From Carettochelys insculpta (taxonomy: Eukaryota > Chordata > Testudines > Carettochelyidae): DNA of 64,000 nucleotides. The notes under the pieces are model-generated. The model saw only the letters and a list, made by a program, of their open reading frames with translations. It did not search any database and was not told the DNA's origin. How positions within the stretch are numbered: the first letter of the stretch is position 1; each line of letters begins with the position of its first letter. This document shows positions 37,116 to 48,059 of the stretch, piece by piece. A program made the translations under genes and the position numbers. The DNA lies in contig NC_134160.1 of NCBI RefSeq assembly GCF_033958435.1, positions 15,549,001-15,613,000 of the forward strand, written 5' to 3'.

Positions 37116-39465
37116 GGGCACACGTGGTATCTCACCCCCGGCCATCAGCTAACAGAACTCTCTCTCTGTCTCTATCCACAGTTACAAGACTGAAAAGGAA
37201 AAAAGTGTTAAAGGTCAATAATTTGGGTCATGAGGGTGGAGAGGGGGATTGAAGTTGACTGCAGTAAGAGTGTGATGTTGCACACCCATTTTATGGAAAT
37301 ATTTATATGAATATTCATAAAAACACATGATTTATGCAAATTGGGGCATATGACCCATAGAACTTGTAATCAACTGAAGTGTACATAGGAAGCTGCCAAA
37401 ATATAAACGGGCCGTGTTCCAAACAACTGGCTTATAAACAAACTTCTGGAACTTGGAACACATTTTTCCCCACAGAAAATGTTATAAATGGTAGATTCTG
37501 AGGCCAGCCCACAAAAGCCTACTTAACCCATAGTGCAGCTGAAATACCATATATTTGCAATGAAAAATAGTAGAAACAGATTTTTATTTAACTTTGAATA
37601 TAGGTGCTTGAGAAAATGCAGGTTTAATTACAGGAGGATGAGGAGGTAAGTAGAGATCCTGAAAGGGACTTCTGGGCATCCCCCATCTGCTATCCCTCTC
37701 AATGACCTATATATGCCTACTCCTGCTGTTAGACCCATCTCCCAAATGGTCACCTTTTGCTCACGGGCTGCACCCTCCCTGGGCTTTTCAGCAGGTAGCG
37801 AGCAGCACAAGTCTGGAGGAGCAGAGAGCAACTGTGCAGCCATCTATGGGAGAGAAGCTGTGGTTCTGCTTCAAAGTGTCGCTTCTCTCCAGCCACTGAC
37901 TGCAAAACCACATTCTCCTCCTCCAGGGTCCTCTGGAAAGAGCTTGCACTGCTCACCACCAGCTATGCCTCCCACCTGCTCCCCTGAATCCAAAGCCATG
38001 CCCAGCCACATACAGAATGTATAGCTGCTTAAGGAGTCTGAAAATTTGGGGCACCACTGGCTCTTAACATCCACCCACCTCTTCTTATCACTGTTTTGTG
38101 GCTCTGCTTCCTCAAGAAAGGATTTAGTTAACTTACAAGTGTAAAAGCCTGCCAGAAATAGTAGAACACTGAACCTGTGAAAGAGCACTGAAGTGGTTAT
38201 GAAGCCATTTAGCGCTCATTTGCCAACTACAAGGCCTTAGCTTAAAATGTGCTTTAACAATATTTCATTAGTGAAGATTATACAATCACATTTCCAGAAA
38301 ATCATTTTCCTCTCCCTCCCCAGCCAGCTGCCACTGGATCCCATTCTGAATGTGGTATTTTTCCATGAGTGTGTGAAAGGGTCGAAACAACACAAGAGTG
38401 TCCCACTTTCAGCAAGACCTATTTACAAGCAAAAAACAATAGTGGAGATGGCAGCTGGGAAACACCAAGACATCCCCTGTTTACCACAAAGATGACTGCT
38501 GGAAACAACTAAGACCGAACGGAGGGAGGATCAGGCCCAAACTAGGAGGCAATCAAGTTTGTGAGAAAGATGACGAAAACTACTGTTAGGGTAAGTACGT
38601 ACAGGTACCTAGTTTCTTAGAATATTACGCTTAGCTGATACATTTTTGTTTTATTTTGCTTGGTAACTTACTTTAATCTGTCTTGTCACTCTTTACTACT
38701 TAAATCCTACTCTTCATACTTAATTAAAATCACTTTAGTTTATTATCCACTTGGGGGGGAGGAGCACAGCTGTACATATTTCTCTTTCATTGAAAAAGGG
38801 GGTAAATGAGATAGAAATTTACTCTGTGGAAAACTTTTATGCGGAGTAAGATTTATTTTAGGTTTTTCAGGGTCAGCTGATTTCAATCACTGATTTAAAG
38901 CATGATTTAAAAATCACAAAAAAAATCTATGATTTAAATCAAGGTACAGAAAAAGCTAAGACTGACTTTGCCTAGAGTGCACTTAATTTTGGATTAAGCC
39001 CCAATGAATTCCCCGTTTTTTAAGAAAACAAGTAAAAAATGGGGTCCCTTTGGAAAAGCTGAGTTATGCCGAAATAAAATAGGGAACAGACTTATGGCAC
39101 CACCCTGGTGTTCCTACAGAAAATATATGTACTGTGTAATAAGAAAATGACACTAATCACTCGCAACCAGCTACTCTAGATTTCACTTACAATACAGAAA
39201 GTTGCAGTATACTTGAGTGATAGATTCTAAACCTAGTTAACTAATTAAACAAGCCAAAAGAATTAGCCAAGCAAAATTATTTTCTAGCAACATCCAGCAC
39301 AGCAAACAGCTTGGGAATTTCCTCGTCAAATCATAATTATATAGTAGATCACAAACTTATGCACGGGTTAAGTTCTCAAGTTCCATTGTGTGAAGTAAAG
39401 CTTGTTTGTTTTAAACCTGCTAACTATTAACTTCATTTGGTGGTCCCCTGTTCTTGTGGAAAAAA
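37116..39465. other. PUM1: PUM1 intron, nothing recognised
   Basis: Mostly A/T-rich intron. A GATTTAAA-rich stretch at about 38880-38945 (ACTGATTTAAAGCATGATTT) resembles the end of a MITE. No coding signal was identified. Confidence 0.4.
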
Positions 39466-39698
39466 GCAAACAACTCCCTTATTCACACCAGTCATGATTT
39501 TATAGTCCTCTGTCACACCCCCTCTTCTTAGTTTCCTCTCTTCTGAGATGTAAGGTCCCAGTCTTTTTACTCTCCCTCCATATGGTACTCATTCTAAATC
39601 CTAAGTAGCTTTTTGGAACTTTTTCCAATACCAAGAATTTTTTTTTAAACATAAGGCAATCACATCTGTATGCCATACTCAAGAATTTATATAGAGAC
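39466..39698 (-). mobile_element. Old antisense LINE (CR1/L2-like), piece 1
   Basis: The sequence CACACCAGTCATGATTTTAT ... CCAATACCAAGAA is the inverse of the 3' coding part of an older CR1/L2-like LINE. It breaks at the DIRS element and resumes at 45794. Confidence 0.72.
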
Positions 39699-39705
39699 AA
39701 AGAGA

Positions 39706-39908
39706 AGTTACTCACCTGTAGTAACGATCGTTCTTCGAAATGTGTCCCCATGGGTGCTCCACAATAGGTGTTGGGCTCGCCCGGCGCCGCAGATTGGAAA
39801 TCTCCCAGCAGTTTATCCTGGATCGCGCATGCGCCAGCGCGGGCCGCTCCCCCGCGCGCCACCGGCCACGTGCGCAATCCAGTCCCTGCCACTTCCTTGA
39901 CCAACCGC
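39706..39908. repeat. DIRS copy B, 3' (left) inverted terminal repeat
   Basis: Inverse of 45615-45793 with scattered differences. It holds GCGCATGCGC (39825-39834), matching the NRF1 consensus, and is very CpG-rich. On the minus strand the outermost bases contain CAGGTGAGT (39710-39718). Confidence 0.88.
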
Positions 39909-39966
39909 CTCAAATGCTCCTGAAAAACACTAGACAGAGATCTGAAGTGGGGAGGATGGGCGGGTG

Positions 39967-40071
39967 GTGGAGCACCCACAGGGACACATCTCGAAGAACC
40001 ATCGTTACTACAGGTGAGTAACTTCTCTTTCTGCTTCGAGCGGTCCCCGTGGGTGCTCCACAATAGGTGAC
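39967..40071. repeat. DIRS copy B, internal complementary region
   Basis: The left part (GGAGCACCCACAGGGACACA ... AGGTGAGTAACTTCTC) is the inverse of 39699-39762. The right part (CTTCGAGCGGTCCCCGTGGG) is the inverse of the outer right terminus (about 45755-45790). Together they mirror the junction of the two element ends. Confidence 0.88.
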
Positions 40072-40110
40072 TACCCAGCAGTAACCCAAGTAAGGAGGTG
40101 GGTAATCGGT

Positions 40111-41127
40111 TTATGTGCAGCTTGCCCCGGAGAGGACTGCTGTCAACAGACGGGTATCCTCTTCGAATACCCGATGTAGGGCATAATGCTTGGCGAAGGT
40201 GTCGTACGATGACCAGGTCGCCGCTCTACAGATGTCTTTTAATGCGATGCCCTTGAAGAAGGCTGTTGACACCGCCACCGCCCTGGTAGAGTGAGCCCTG
40301 TGCGGGGCCAGCAAAGGAGTCTTTCAAAGCTCGTAGCACATTTTTATACAGGACACAATGTGCTTTGAGATTCTCTGTGGAGAGAGACCTTCTCCTTTTG
40401 ACCTGGGAGCGAGAGAGACTAGAAGCCTGTCCGTTTTCCAGAAGGACTGAGTTCTGTCTATGTAGAAGGCCAACGCCCTCCTCACATCCAGGAGATGCAG
40501 GCGTGCCTCCTTGCTGGAGCTGTGAGGCTTCGGGTAAAACGAGGGTAGAACCATTGGTTCGTTAAGATGGAACTCCGAAGAAACTTTTGGAACAAAGCCT
40601 GGGTGCAGCCTTAAGGTTACCGCCTCCTTTGAGAATACTGTGCAGGGTGGCATTGCCATCACTGCTGCGACCTCACTCACCCTGCGGGCTGACGTAATTG
40701 CAAGGAGGAAGGTTGTTTTCATCGTAAGGAGACGTGGGGGAACTGTGGCTAATGGTTCAAAAGGCGGACCCAACAGCATGCTGAGCACCAAGTCCAAATT
40801 CCACGATGGTGGAAGCGGTTTCCGAGGAGGGTACAGGTTTACCAGCCCCTTCAAGAACCTTGTAACGATAGGATGGACGAATACAGTGGGCCCTCCCTCT
40901 GTATGCCGAAAGGCTGATATAGCGGCAAGGTGGACCTTTAGCGAGGATAGAGAAAGCCCGCCTCTTTTGAGGTCCAATAAGTATTCTAGTATTACAGGTA
41001 TAGGAACGTCAAGGGGAGCTAACTGCTTGGCGGAACACCAGGCTGTAAATCGAGTCCATTTCTGCTTGTAAGTCCTCCTGGTGGAGGTCCTTTGGCTACA
41101 TTCCAGGACTTGTTGTACTCCCTCCGT
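40111..41127 (-). pseudogene. DIRS copy B tyrosine recombinase
   Basis: The recombinase integrates the circular DNA intermediate. The core-binding part reads TEGVQQVLECSQRTSTRRTY and KWTRFTAWCSAKQ; the catalytic part shows ITSARRVSEVAA (first Arg), SPQRISKHIVSC, AHSTRAVAVSTAF (HxxR) and ICRAATWSSYDTFAKHY with the expected catalytic Tyr. One in-frame TGA at 40324-40326 separates the last two motifs from the rest. A 4-bp tandem duplication (ACGTACG near 41126-41133), judged against copy D, shifts the frame just upstream, so the N-terminal extension in 41100-41530 is in another frame. Confidence 0.88.
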
Positions 41128-41249
41128 ACGTACACATGCTCTCTAAGGAGCTGAGCCATGGATTAGCCATGCTTGTAGACGCAGACCCTGAGGGTGCAGG
41201 TGTACTATGGACCTCTGAGTCTGCGTGAGTAAGTCTGGCGCCACCGGTA

Positions 41250-43042
41250 GCGGAAGCGGTGGGCAGTCCGACATGCGCAGAAGCAAGGGAAACCATTGCT
41301 GTCAATCCCAAGTTGGGACTATGAGTATCATGTGAGCTCTCTCCCTTCTGGCTTTCTGCAGAACCTTGTGGATAAGCGCTATGGGGGGAAACGCGTAAAG
41401 TAGGGGGGCCCTCCATGAAATCATGAATGCGTCCCCCAGGGACCTCCGCCCCACTCCTGCACCAGAGCAGTACTGGGGACACTTCTTGTTGTACTGGGTG
41501 GCAAACAGATTGATCTGGGGAAACCCCCATCTATGAAAAATGCACCGTAGCAGATCGGAGCGGATCTGCCATTTGTGCGTAAGTGCGAAGCGCCTGCTCA
41601 GCTGATCTGCTTTCACGTTGTGACCACGCGGCAAGTACGAGGCTTTCAACGTTATGTTGTTGGAGATGCACCAGTTCCACAATCGGACTGCTTCCGCACA
41701 TAGGGCATGGGATCGTGCTCCTCCTTGTCGATTGATGTAAAACATAGTGGAGGTATTGTCGGTATTGATCCCGACTATTTTGCCATGTAGGTAATCTCGA
41801 AAATGTTTACAGGCATGGAACACTGCTCTGAGCTCCAGTATGTTTATGTGCAGTGTCTGTTCCGCAGGGGACCATAGCCCTTGCATCACCTTGTCGCCAA
41901 TGTGCGCTCCCCATCCTATGTTGGAGGCGTCGGCAGTAAGAAAACAGAAATTTGTGGTTGGTGAAAGGGCACCCCCACTAGCAGATTCTTGGGGTTTTCC
42001 CACCACGCCAGGGATCTGCGCACCTCTGTCGTGGGTGACACCACTCTGGGGACAGTATGGGATGCCGGTTTGTAAACGCTCGCCAGCCAATGCTGCAGGC
42101 TTCGCATGTGTAACCTGGCATTCTGTACCACAAAGGTCGCTGACGCCATGTGGCCCAGCAGCTGTAAGCATGTTAAGACCGGCACTGTGGGGCTGTATGT
42201 GATGACTTGCACCAGCGAACTGATGGCGCGGAAGCCGACGTCGTGTAGGTACACCCTTGCTGTGACAGAGTTTACGCGTGCCCCTATGAACTCTATATCT
42301 TGTGTGGGTTCAGTCTTTGACTTTGCGAGGTTGATAACTAGGCCCAGCAAAGAAAACGTGTCCGCTGTGACACGTATCATGCGTAAGACCTCTGCCTTCA
42401 AGGCCCCTTTCAGCAGGCAGTCGTCCAGATACGGGAAAATAACCACCCCCCGTCTGTGCAGGTAGGCTGACACCACTGCCAGGGTTTTGGTAAAGACTCT
42501 GGGGGCTGAAGAGAGGCCGAATGGAAGAATCCTGTACTGGAAGTGCTCCTTGCCGACCGTGAAGCGGAGGAAGCGTCTGTGTGCCGGGTGGATTGTTACA
42601 TGAAAGTAAGCATCTTGTAAGTCGAGGGCTGCAAACCAGTCTCCGCTGTCCAGTGCCATGAGTATCGAGGCAACTGTGATCATCCAAAAATGTTGCTTAC
42701 GCAAGTAACGGTTGAGGCCCCGAAGATCTAAGATGGGCCTCCAGCCTCCTGTTTTCTTCTCTGTTAGCAAGTAGTGTGAATAAAAACCTTTCCCCTGGAG
42801 TTCTTCCGGCACTCTTTCCACCGCCCCATGAACATAAGGTGATCCACCTCCTGCTTGAGCCTCGCCTCATGGGAAGCGTCCCTGAGGTAAGGCCTGGTGG
42901 GAGGCTTCGTTGGTGGGAGCGACTGGAAGGGGATCGTGTAACCCGTGGCTATGATCTCCAGCACCCATTTGTCTGTGGTGATCTTTTGCCATTGGGAGTG
43001 AACGGTCTGAGGCGATGATAGAACATGAGATGAGAGTGGCAT
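41250..43042 (-). pseudogene. DIRS copy B reverse transcriptase and RNase H
   Basis: The RT region shows TEKKTGGWRPILDLRGLN, DWFAALDLQDAYFHV, LPFGLSSAPRVFTK and the catalytic VVIFPYLDDCLLKG. RNase H follows with FLTADASNIGWGAH, ILELRAVFHA, INTDNTSTMFYINRQ and HNVKADQLSRRF, supplying the acidic residues. Frameshifts occur between 42770 and 42821 and near 41930. A TGA at 41302, after PTWD, corresponds to a CGA codon in copy D, so it is a CpG transition. The C-terminal stretch overlaps the start of the recombinase frame. Confidence 0.9.
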
Positions 43043-43081
43043 TGAGCGATGGTATTGATAGTGCAGCCCCCAACATACCCA

Positions 43082-45329
43082 TCAAACTTGTTGCCTTTGG
43101 GCCTGTCCCGAGGGCATACGGCTTTGTTGAGAACGTCGCCTGGGAGTTCTGTACTGTTGCTGCTGTAGATAGCGCCCTTGGTCGTAGCCCCGTTGATATT
43201 GAGCACGCTGTGGTTGGTAAGCGTAGCGTCTTTGCTGAGGATAAAATTTTTTATTCCTGTATGGGGGAGTATAAATGCCCACGGTTCTAAGTGTAGCTCT
43301 CCAGTCCTTACTGGAGTGGAGGACCGAGTCGGTTGAGTCTGCAAACAGCTTTTGTGTATCAAAGGGAAGGTCCACGATCTTCGGCTGTAGGTCCCTAGGG
43401 ATACCAGACATCTGGAGCCAGGATTCTCTATGGCATGACCACTGCTGTAGCCGCTGAACGTGCCGCCGTGTCCGCCACGTCCAGGGCAATCTGGACTCCC
43501 GTCCGCGATGCTGCGTAGCCCTCTTGAACAATCGCCTTTAACACCGGCTTTTTGTCTTCCGGAAGTGAATCCACAAGGGGAGTAAGTCTGGAGTAATTAT
43601 CAAAATTATGGTTTGCTAGGTGTGCCGCATAATTTGCCACTCTCAATAGCAGGGTAGAAGAGGAATATACCTTCCTGCCAAACAGCTCTAGCTTCTTAGC
43701 ATCTTTGTCCAATCCCCCCGATTTATACTGAGAAGCCTTCGACCTCTGCTGGGACGATTCGACCACCAAAGACTTTGGTTGTGGGTGACTAAAGAGGAAC
43801 TCCATGCTCTTTGCCAGGACGAAGTACTTCTTATCCGCTCTTTTGTTCATAGGCGGGATAGAGGCCAGAGTCTGACATATGGTAGTGGCTGACTCCATAA
43901 TGGCTTCGTCCAGCAGAATAGCAATTTTGGATGGAGCTGGGGGTCTCAAATTTTTGAGGCGTTTGTGAGGTTTCTCCTGCACCTCTGCCGTTTGAGTGTC
44001 TTGCGTGAAAGCTACCCTTTTAAATAGCTCCTGAAATTGTTTAAGGTCATCCGGGGGGGGACACATCCCCGGGGGCCATGGCCTCTTCTGGGGAGGATGA
44101 GGAGGAACCACTGGGGTAAACCTCCCTCGAACCCTCAGGCTCCTGCGGTCAATGATACACTTGCTCCCTGGAGGATTGTGAAGGAAAGTCTCAGGGTTCT
44201 AAAACTAACTCCCCTTGAGACAGCTGTGTTTCCGTTCCCGATCGAGAATGTCTACAGGGGTATTGAGCGGCCAGGGGGGACCTGCCCCTGGATGTAGGCC
44301 TGCGGTGTCTGTGTCCGGCATGATGAGGACGACCATAGTAGCATGGGCAAGGGTCTGGGGATGGAGACCTGGACCACCCACGGAGTGTGTACCCCCGACG
44401 TCTGGGAGAGCGAGACCTCCGCGACGACACAGAGGTGAAACTGGCTTGTGATAGTACTCCAGGGGATCCACTCCCAGAAATGGTGAAGGTGGCCCAAGCC
44501 ATGGTGACATTGGTTGGAGGAACGGAGGTGGTGGTTCTGGATGAACCGGTGGAGACACAGGCCTTCGGTGTGGCGTGTGTATCACAGGGGGAGGGCTTGG
44601 TGCTAACAGCAGCGCAGCCCTGTCCGGAGATCAGCTGCGGTGCCAGGTTTTTGATTACGCCTTGCCCCTCCCCTGCGAGGCTGGCACCGCCCCCTCCCGT
44701 GCCGGGGATCTCGGCCCCGCTGTCGGCGCTGCACTCGCCACAAACAGCTGTGGTGCCGCGCGGGTAGCTTCCTCCGGCGCCTGCAGGCTCCGTGCCTGGT
44801 GCCCCTGCACTGTTGATGCTGCGGGGGCTGGTGCCGCCTGCGGTGGTGCCACCAGGTCCGGCGCTTGCCTCGCTGACGCTCTAGGCGCCGTGCGTGCTGG
44901 CTGTTGTGTAAGCGGAGGCTCAGCCTCTGCCACGTGCACTGCCGTGCTGCCGCTTGCCTGAGTACGTGGCTGGGGGCTGTGTGCGCCGCTCGTGCTGCTT
45001 GCTGAACCCGCCGGCAAGGATCGAGCCGGGGAGAGTTTCCTCCGTTTCTGCACCAAGGGGGTCAGAGAAGCTGCCTTCCTCTTATGCAACCCAGAGGGCC
45101 CTTCTGGGTGAGGCTTCTCCAGCAAGTCCGGCTGGAGAGCGTTATCGAACAAGAGTATTTTAAGCCTCATCTCTCTGTCCTTCCTGGCCCTGGCTGTGAG
45201 CTTAGCACAGTGAGAACACGTCTGAGTAACGTGTGATTCCCCCAGGCAGCGGATACATTCACTATGCCCATCGGAGGCCGGCATAGCTTCGCGGCATGAC
45301 TCACACTTTTTAAAGCCTGAAGAGGCCAT
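43082..45329 (-). pseudogene. DIRS copy B gag-like gene
   Basis: It begins with the ATG ending at 45329 (MASSGFKKCESCREAMPAS) and the CxxC-rich N-terminal motif shared with copies A and C. It continues in other frames through an Arg/Ser-rich part (RRSRSPRRRGYTLRGWSRSP near 44410), a helical central domain (DDLKQFQELFKRVAF, FDNYSRLTPLVDSLPEDKK) and a Gln/Tyr/Arg-rich tail (QYQRGYDQGRYLQQQQYR) ending near 43082. At least three frameshifts break it. Confidence 0.8.
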
Positions 45330-45614
45330 TGCGGTGATTCCTTTACTGTTAATAGGGTACTTAGCACTTAATCTGTGCCTTTCCACCCCAAATAGCGATC
45401 ACCGGCCTGTGGGGCAGCGGGCAGCCTAAATGGCCTTCACGTCCGCTCTTCTCTTCTCCGCTCCTCTCTTTTTTTTTTTTTTTTTTGCTGCTATTCTTTG
45501 TCCTTGCTTTCTCTCTCTCTTTTTTTTAGTAACCAAAAACAACAAATTACTTGTAGAAAACAACTATCTAATCTGACTCTGGCCTTAGCCTGAACAGATT
45601 CCATCTGCAGCCGA

Positions 45615-45793
45615 TGGCGGTTGAGCAGGAACTGGTGGGGACCGGATCGCGCATGTGGCCAGGGGCGCGCGGGGGAGCGGCCCGTGCCGGCACATGCGCG
45701 ATCCAGGAGAAACTGCTGGAAGATTTCCAATCTGCGGCGCTGGGCGAGCCCAACACCTATTGTGGAGCACCCACAGGGACCACTCGAAGAAGA
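45615..45793. repeat. DIRS copy B, 5' (right) inverted terminal repeat
   Basis: Inverse of the left repeat. An A-rich leader tract on the coding strand (poly-T at about 45469-45487) lies just inside, as in copy A. Confidence 0.85.
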
Positions 45794-46516
45794 GTAAGAT
45801 ATTCTCAGTCTTATTCTCTATCCATGCTTAATGATTCATACCCGTCCATGTGCTTTTTGGACTGCTGCTGTACATTCAGTAGATGTTTACAGATAATTAT
45901 CCAAAACGACTGCAAGATCTCTCTTGACTAGTTATACCTAAAGCAGTCCCCATCATTTTTGGGACTATTTTTTCTAATTAAATTTCATTTGCCATTTTGT
46001 TGCCCAACCACTTAGCTTTGTGAGATCTTTTGGAAGCCCTTCACAGTCTGCTTTGATCTGAACTATCTTGAGCAGTCTAGTATCATCTGCAAATTTTGCC
46101 ACCTGTTCACCTCTTTCTCCAGATCATTTATAAATACGTTGCATAGGACTGATCCCAGTACAGACCCTTAGGGGACACCAGTAGTTCCTACTCTCCAATC
46201 TGAAGACTTACTATTTATTCCTACCCTTTCTTTCTTGTCTTTTAACCAATTATCAATCCATGAAAGGATCTTCCCTGCTATCCCATGACAACTTACTTTA
46301 CTTAAGAGCCGTTGGTGAGGGAGCCTGTCAAAGTCTTTCTGGAAATCTAAGTACACTATATCCATGAAAGCTCCCTTATCCACATGCTTACTGATGCCTT
46401 CAAAGAACTCTAGTACATTAGTAAAGCATGATTTCCTTTTACAGAAATCATGTTAACTTCTCCACCCAATGAACTGTATTTATCTAGATGTCTGTCAATT
46501 TTGTTCTTTACTGTAG
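45794..46516 (-). mobile_element. Old antisense LINE (CR1/L2-like), piece 2
   Basis: It continues the LINE interrupted at 39698. The minus strand encodes FAKSTDDT-region remnants (the inverse of ATCATCTGCAAATTTTGCC) and, at 46168-46383, DIVYLDFQKDFDRLPHQRLL and ILSWIDNWLKDKKERVGI, which are RT motifs. The piece ends where the plus-strand CR1 begins and resumes at 50868. Confidence 0.82.
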
Positions 46517-46935
46517 TACTGCGTTTGTTTGTATGGTTGTTTGAATTTGAATTTCAGTTACTGATTGATCTCAGTTACTTGTGGGTGCATCTGATTGCTA
46601 GGCCGACTGTGCGAATTTGAGTTTTTAAATCTGAATTCCAGTTACTGTGGCAGAGAGACAGCGAGCGAGAGAGCATGCATGCGCACCCCTCCCCCTGTGA
46701 CTCACCAGGAGTATGAGGGACCAAAGGAAAGAAGGCTTCACAACTCAGAGGCTAGTGACCAGCAGGAAGCTAGAAACAGGGGGCTGCTAACAGGGGAGCT
46801 TGCCTGGGAGTCAGACTTGTGGGGAGCCCCGTCTTATTATTTGATTTTTTTTTTTTTTATAGTTTTGTTTCTCTTCTGCCCTTCAAATCAGCTCTAACAA
46901 CCTCTGAGTGAATTCTCTGAAGAAAGGGGGGAAAA

Positions 46936-47880
46936 ATGGATAGTGACAAGTCTATTGACAAGTCAGCTGCTGTGACCTGCACCACATGTGCTATGTTTGT
47001 TTTCCTCCAGGAAGACAGAAGGGATTTCATACGTATCAAGTGCAAGCTGGTCACCATCTTGGAAGAAAACGTTAGAGGAACTGAGGTGCAAATATCAACC
47101 CTTTGGTCCATGAGAGAGGGTAAAGACTTCCTTGACAGAGGGCATCATTTAGTACTGCAGGCACAGCAGGCTGAGCAACCAATGAGGACAGTAGAAACTG
47201 AGGAAGAAAACTGGAAGCACGTAACCTCCAGGAGACAAAGGCCAATTCAGATATCTTCAATTCCTGTAGAGGTAAGCAACCACTTTCAAGCTCTCTGCAT
47301 GGGTGCTACAGTGGAGAATGCTGCAGCAGAGACCTCTCAGAGAAGGGATCAGAAGACAACCCCACTGGCTGGAAGGCATGGGATGAGTAGTTGTAGGGCT
47401 GGCAGTCCTACGACCACCTCCCCCAACAGAAAAAAAAACAGGTGGTGGTCCGGGACTTCCTCCTAAAAGGGACTGAATCATCCATCCGCCATCCAGACCT
47501 GGAATCTGGGGAAGTCTGCTGCTTACCAGGAGCTAGAATCCAGGATCTGACAGAAAGACTTCCAGAAATCATCAAAACTGTAGATTATTACCCCTTCCTA
47601 CTTCTCCATGTAGGAACCAATGCACAGCAAAGAACAACCTTGAGTGGTCACTGCAGATTATGTAACTCTGGGAAGAAAGATCAACAAATATGGAGCACAA
47701 ATGGTATTCTCATCCATTCTCTCCATCGAAGGAAGAGGTCCAGTTAGAGATCGTCGAATCAAGGAAATAAATGTGTCGTTGCACAGGTGGTGTCGGAGAA
47801 AGAGATTTGGTTTCTTCGACATTTGGTTTCTGTTTCGAGAGCAAGGATTGCTAGGAAGCAATGAGATCCACTAACAAAGA
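46936..47880 (+). pseudogene. CR1 ORF1 with SGNH esterase remnant
   Basis: The ATG at 46936 opens MDSDKSIDKSAAVTCTTCAM, followed by KCKLVTILEENVRGTEVQIS and a coiled-coil-like stretch. The first frame ends at 47466. The esterase part continues in another frame as SGEVCCLPGARIQDLTERLP and YPFLLLHVGTNA (47442-47747), then QMVFSSILSIEGRGPVRDRR and RKRFGFFDIWFLFREQGLLG (47644-47874). The terminal DGIHL block reads as NEIH, so the Asp is lost. Confidence 0.8.
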
Positions 47881-48059
47881 GAGGAAAGAGCATCTTTGTG
47901 GGCAGGCTCACAAACCTAGTGAGGAAGGCTTTAAACCAGGTTTGTTGGGGGATGGTGACCTAAGCCCTGAGGTAAGTGGGGAAGGAAAAAGGTGCAATGG
48001 AGGACCACTCCTTTGAAAGCAGAAAGTAGGCCAATCAGCTTATTACCTAAGGTGTTAAT

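Larger units (their letters stand above)
39699..45793 (-). mobile_element. DIRS-type retrotransposon copy B, structurally complete (6.1 kb)
   Basis: This tyrosine-recombinase retrotransposon is read on the minus strand. Inverted terminal repeats lie at about 39706-39908 and 45615-45793. An internal complementary region (39967-40071) next to the 3' repeat is the inverse of both outer ends joined together, the DIRS hallmark that templates a circular intermediate. Between them are gag-like, RT-RNase H and tyrosine recombinase frames in that order. No target duplication is expected for a recombinase-integrated element. It interrupts an old LINE. Lesions are a handful of frameshifts and two TGA stops, so it is recent but inactive. 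Confidence 0.93.
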
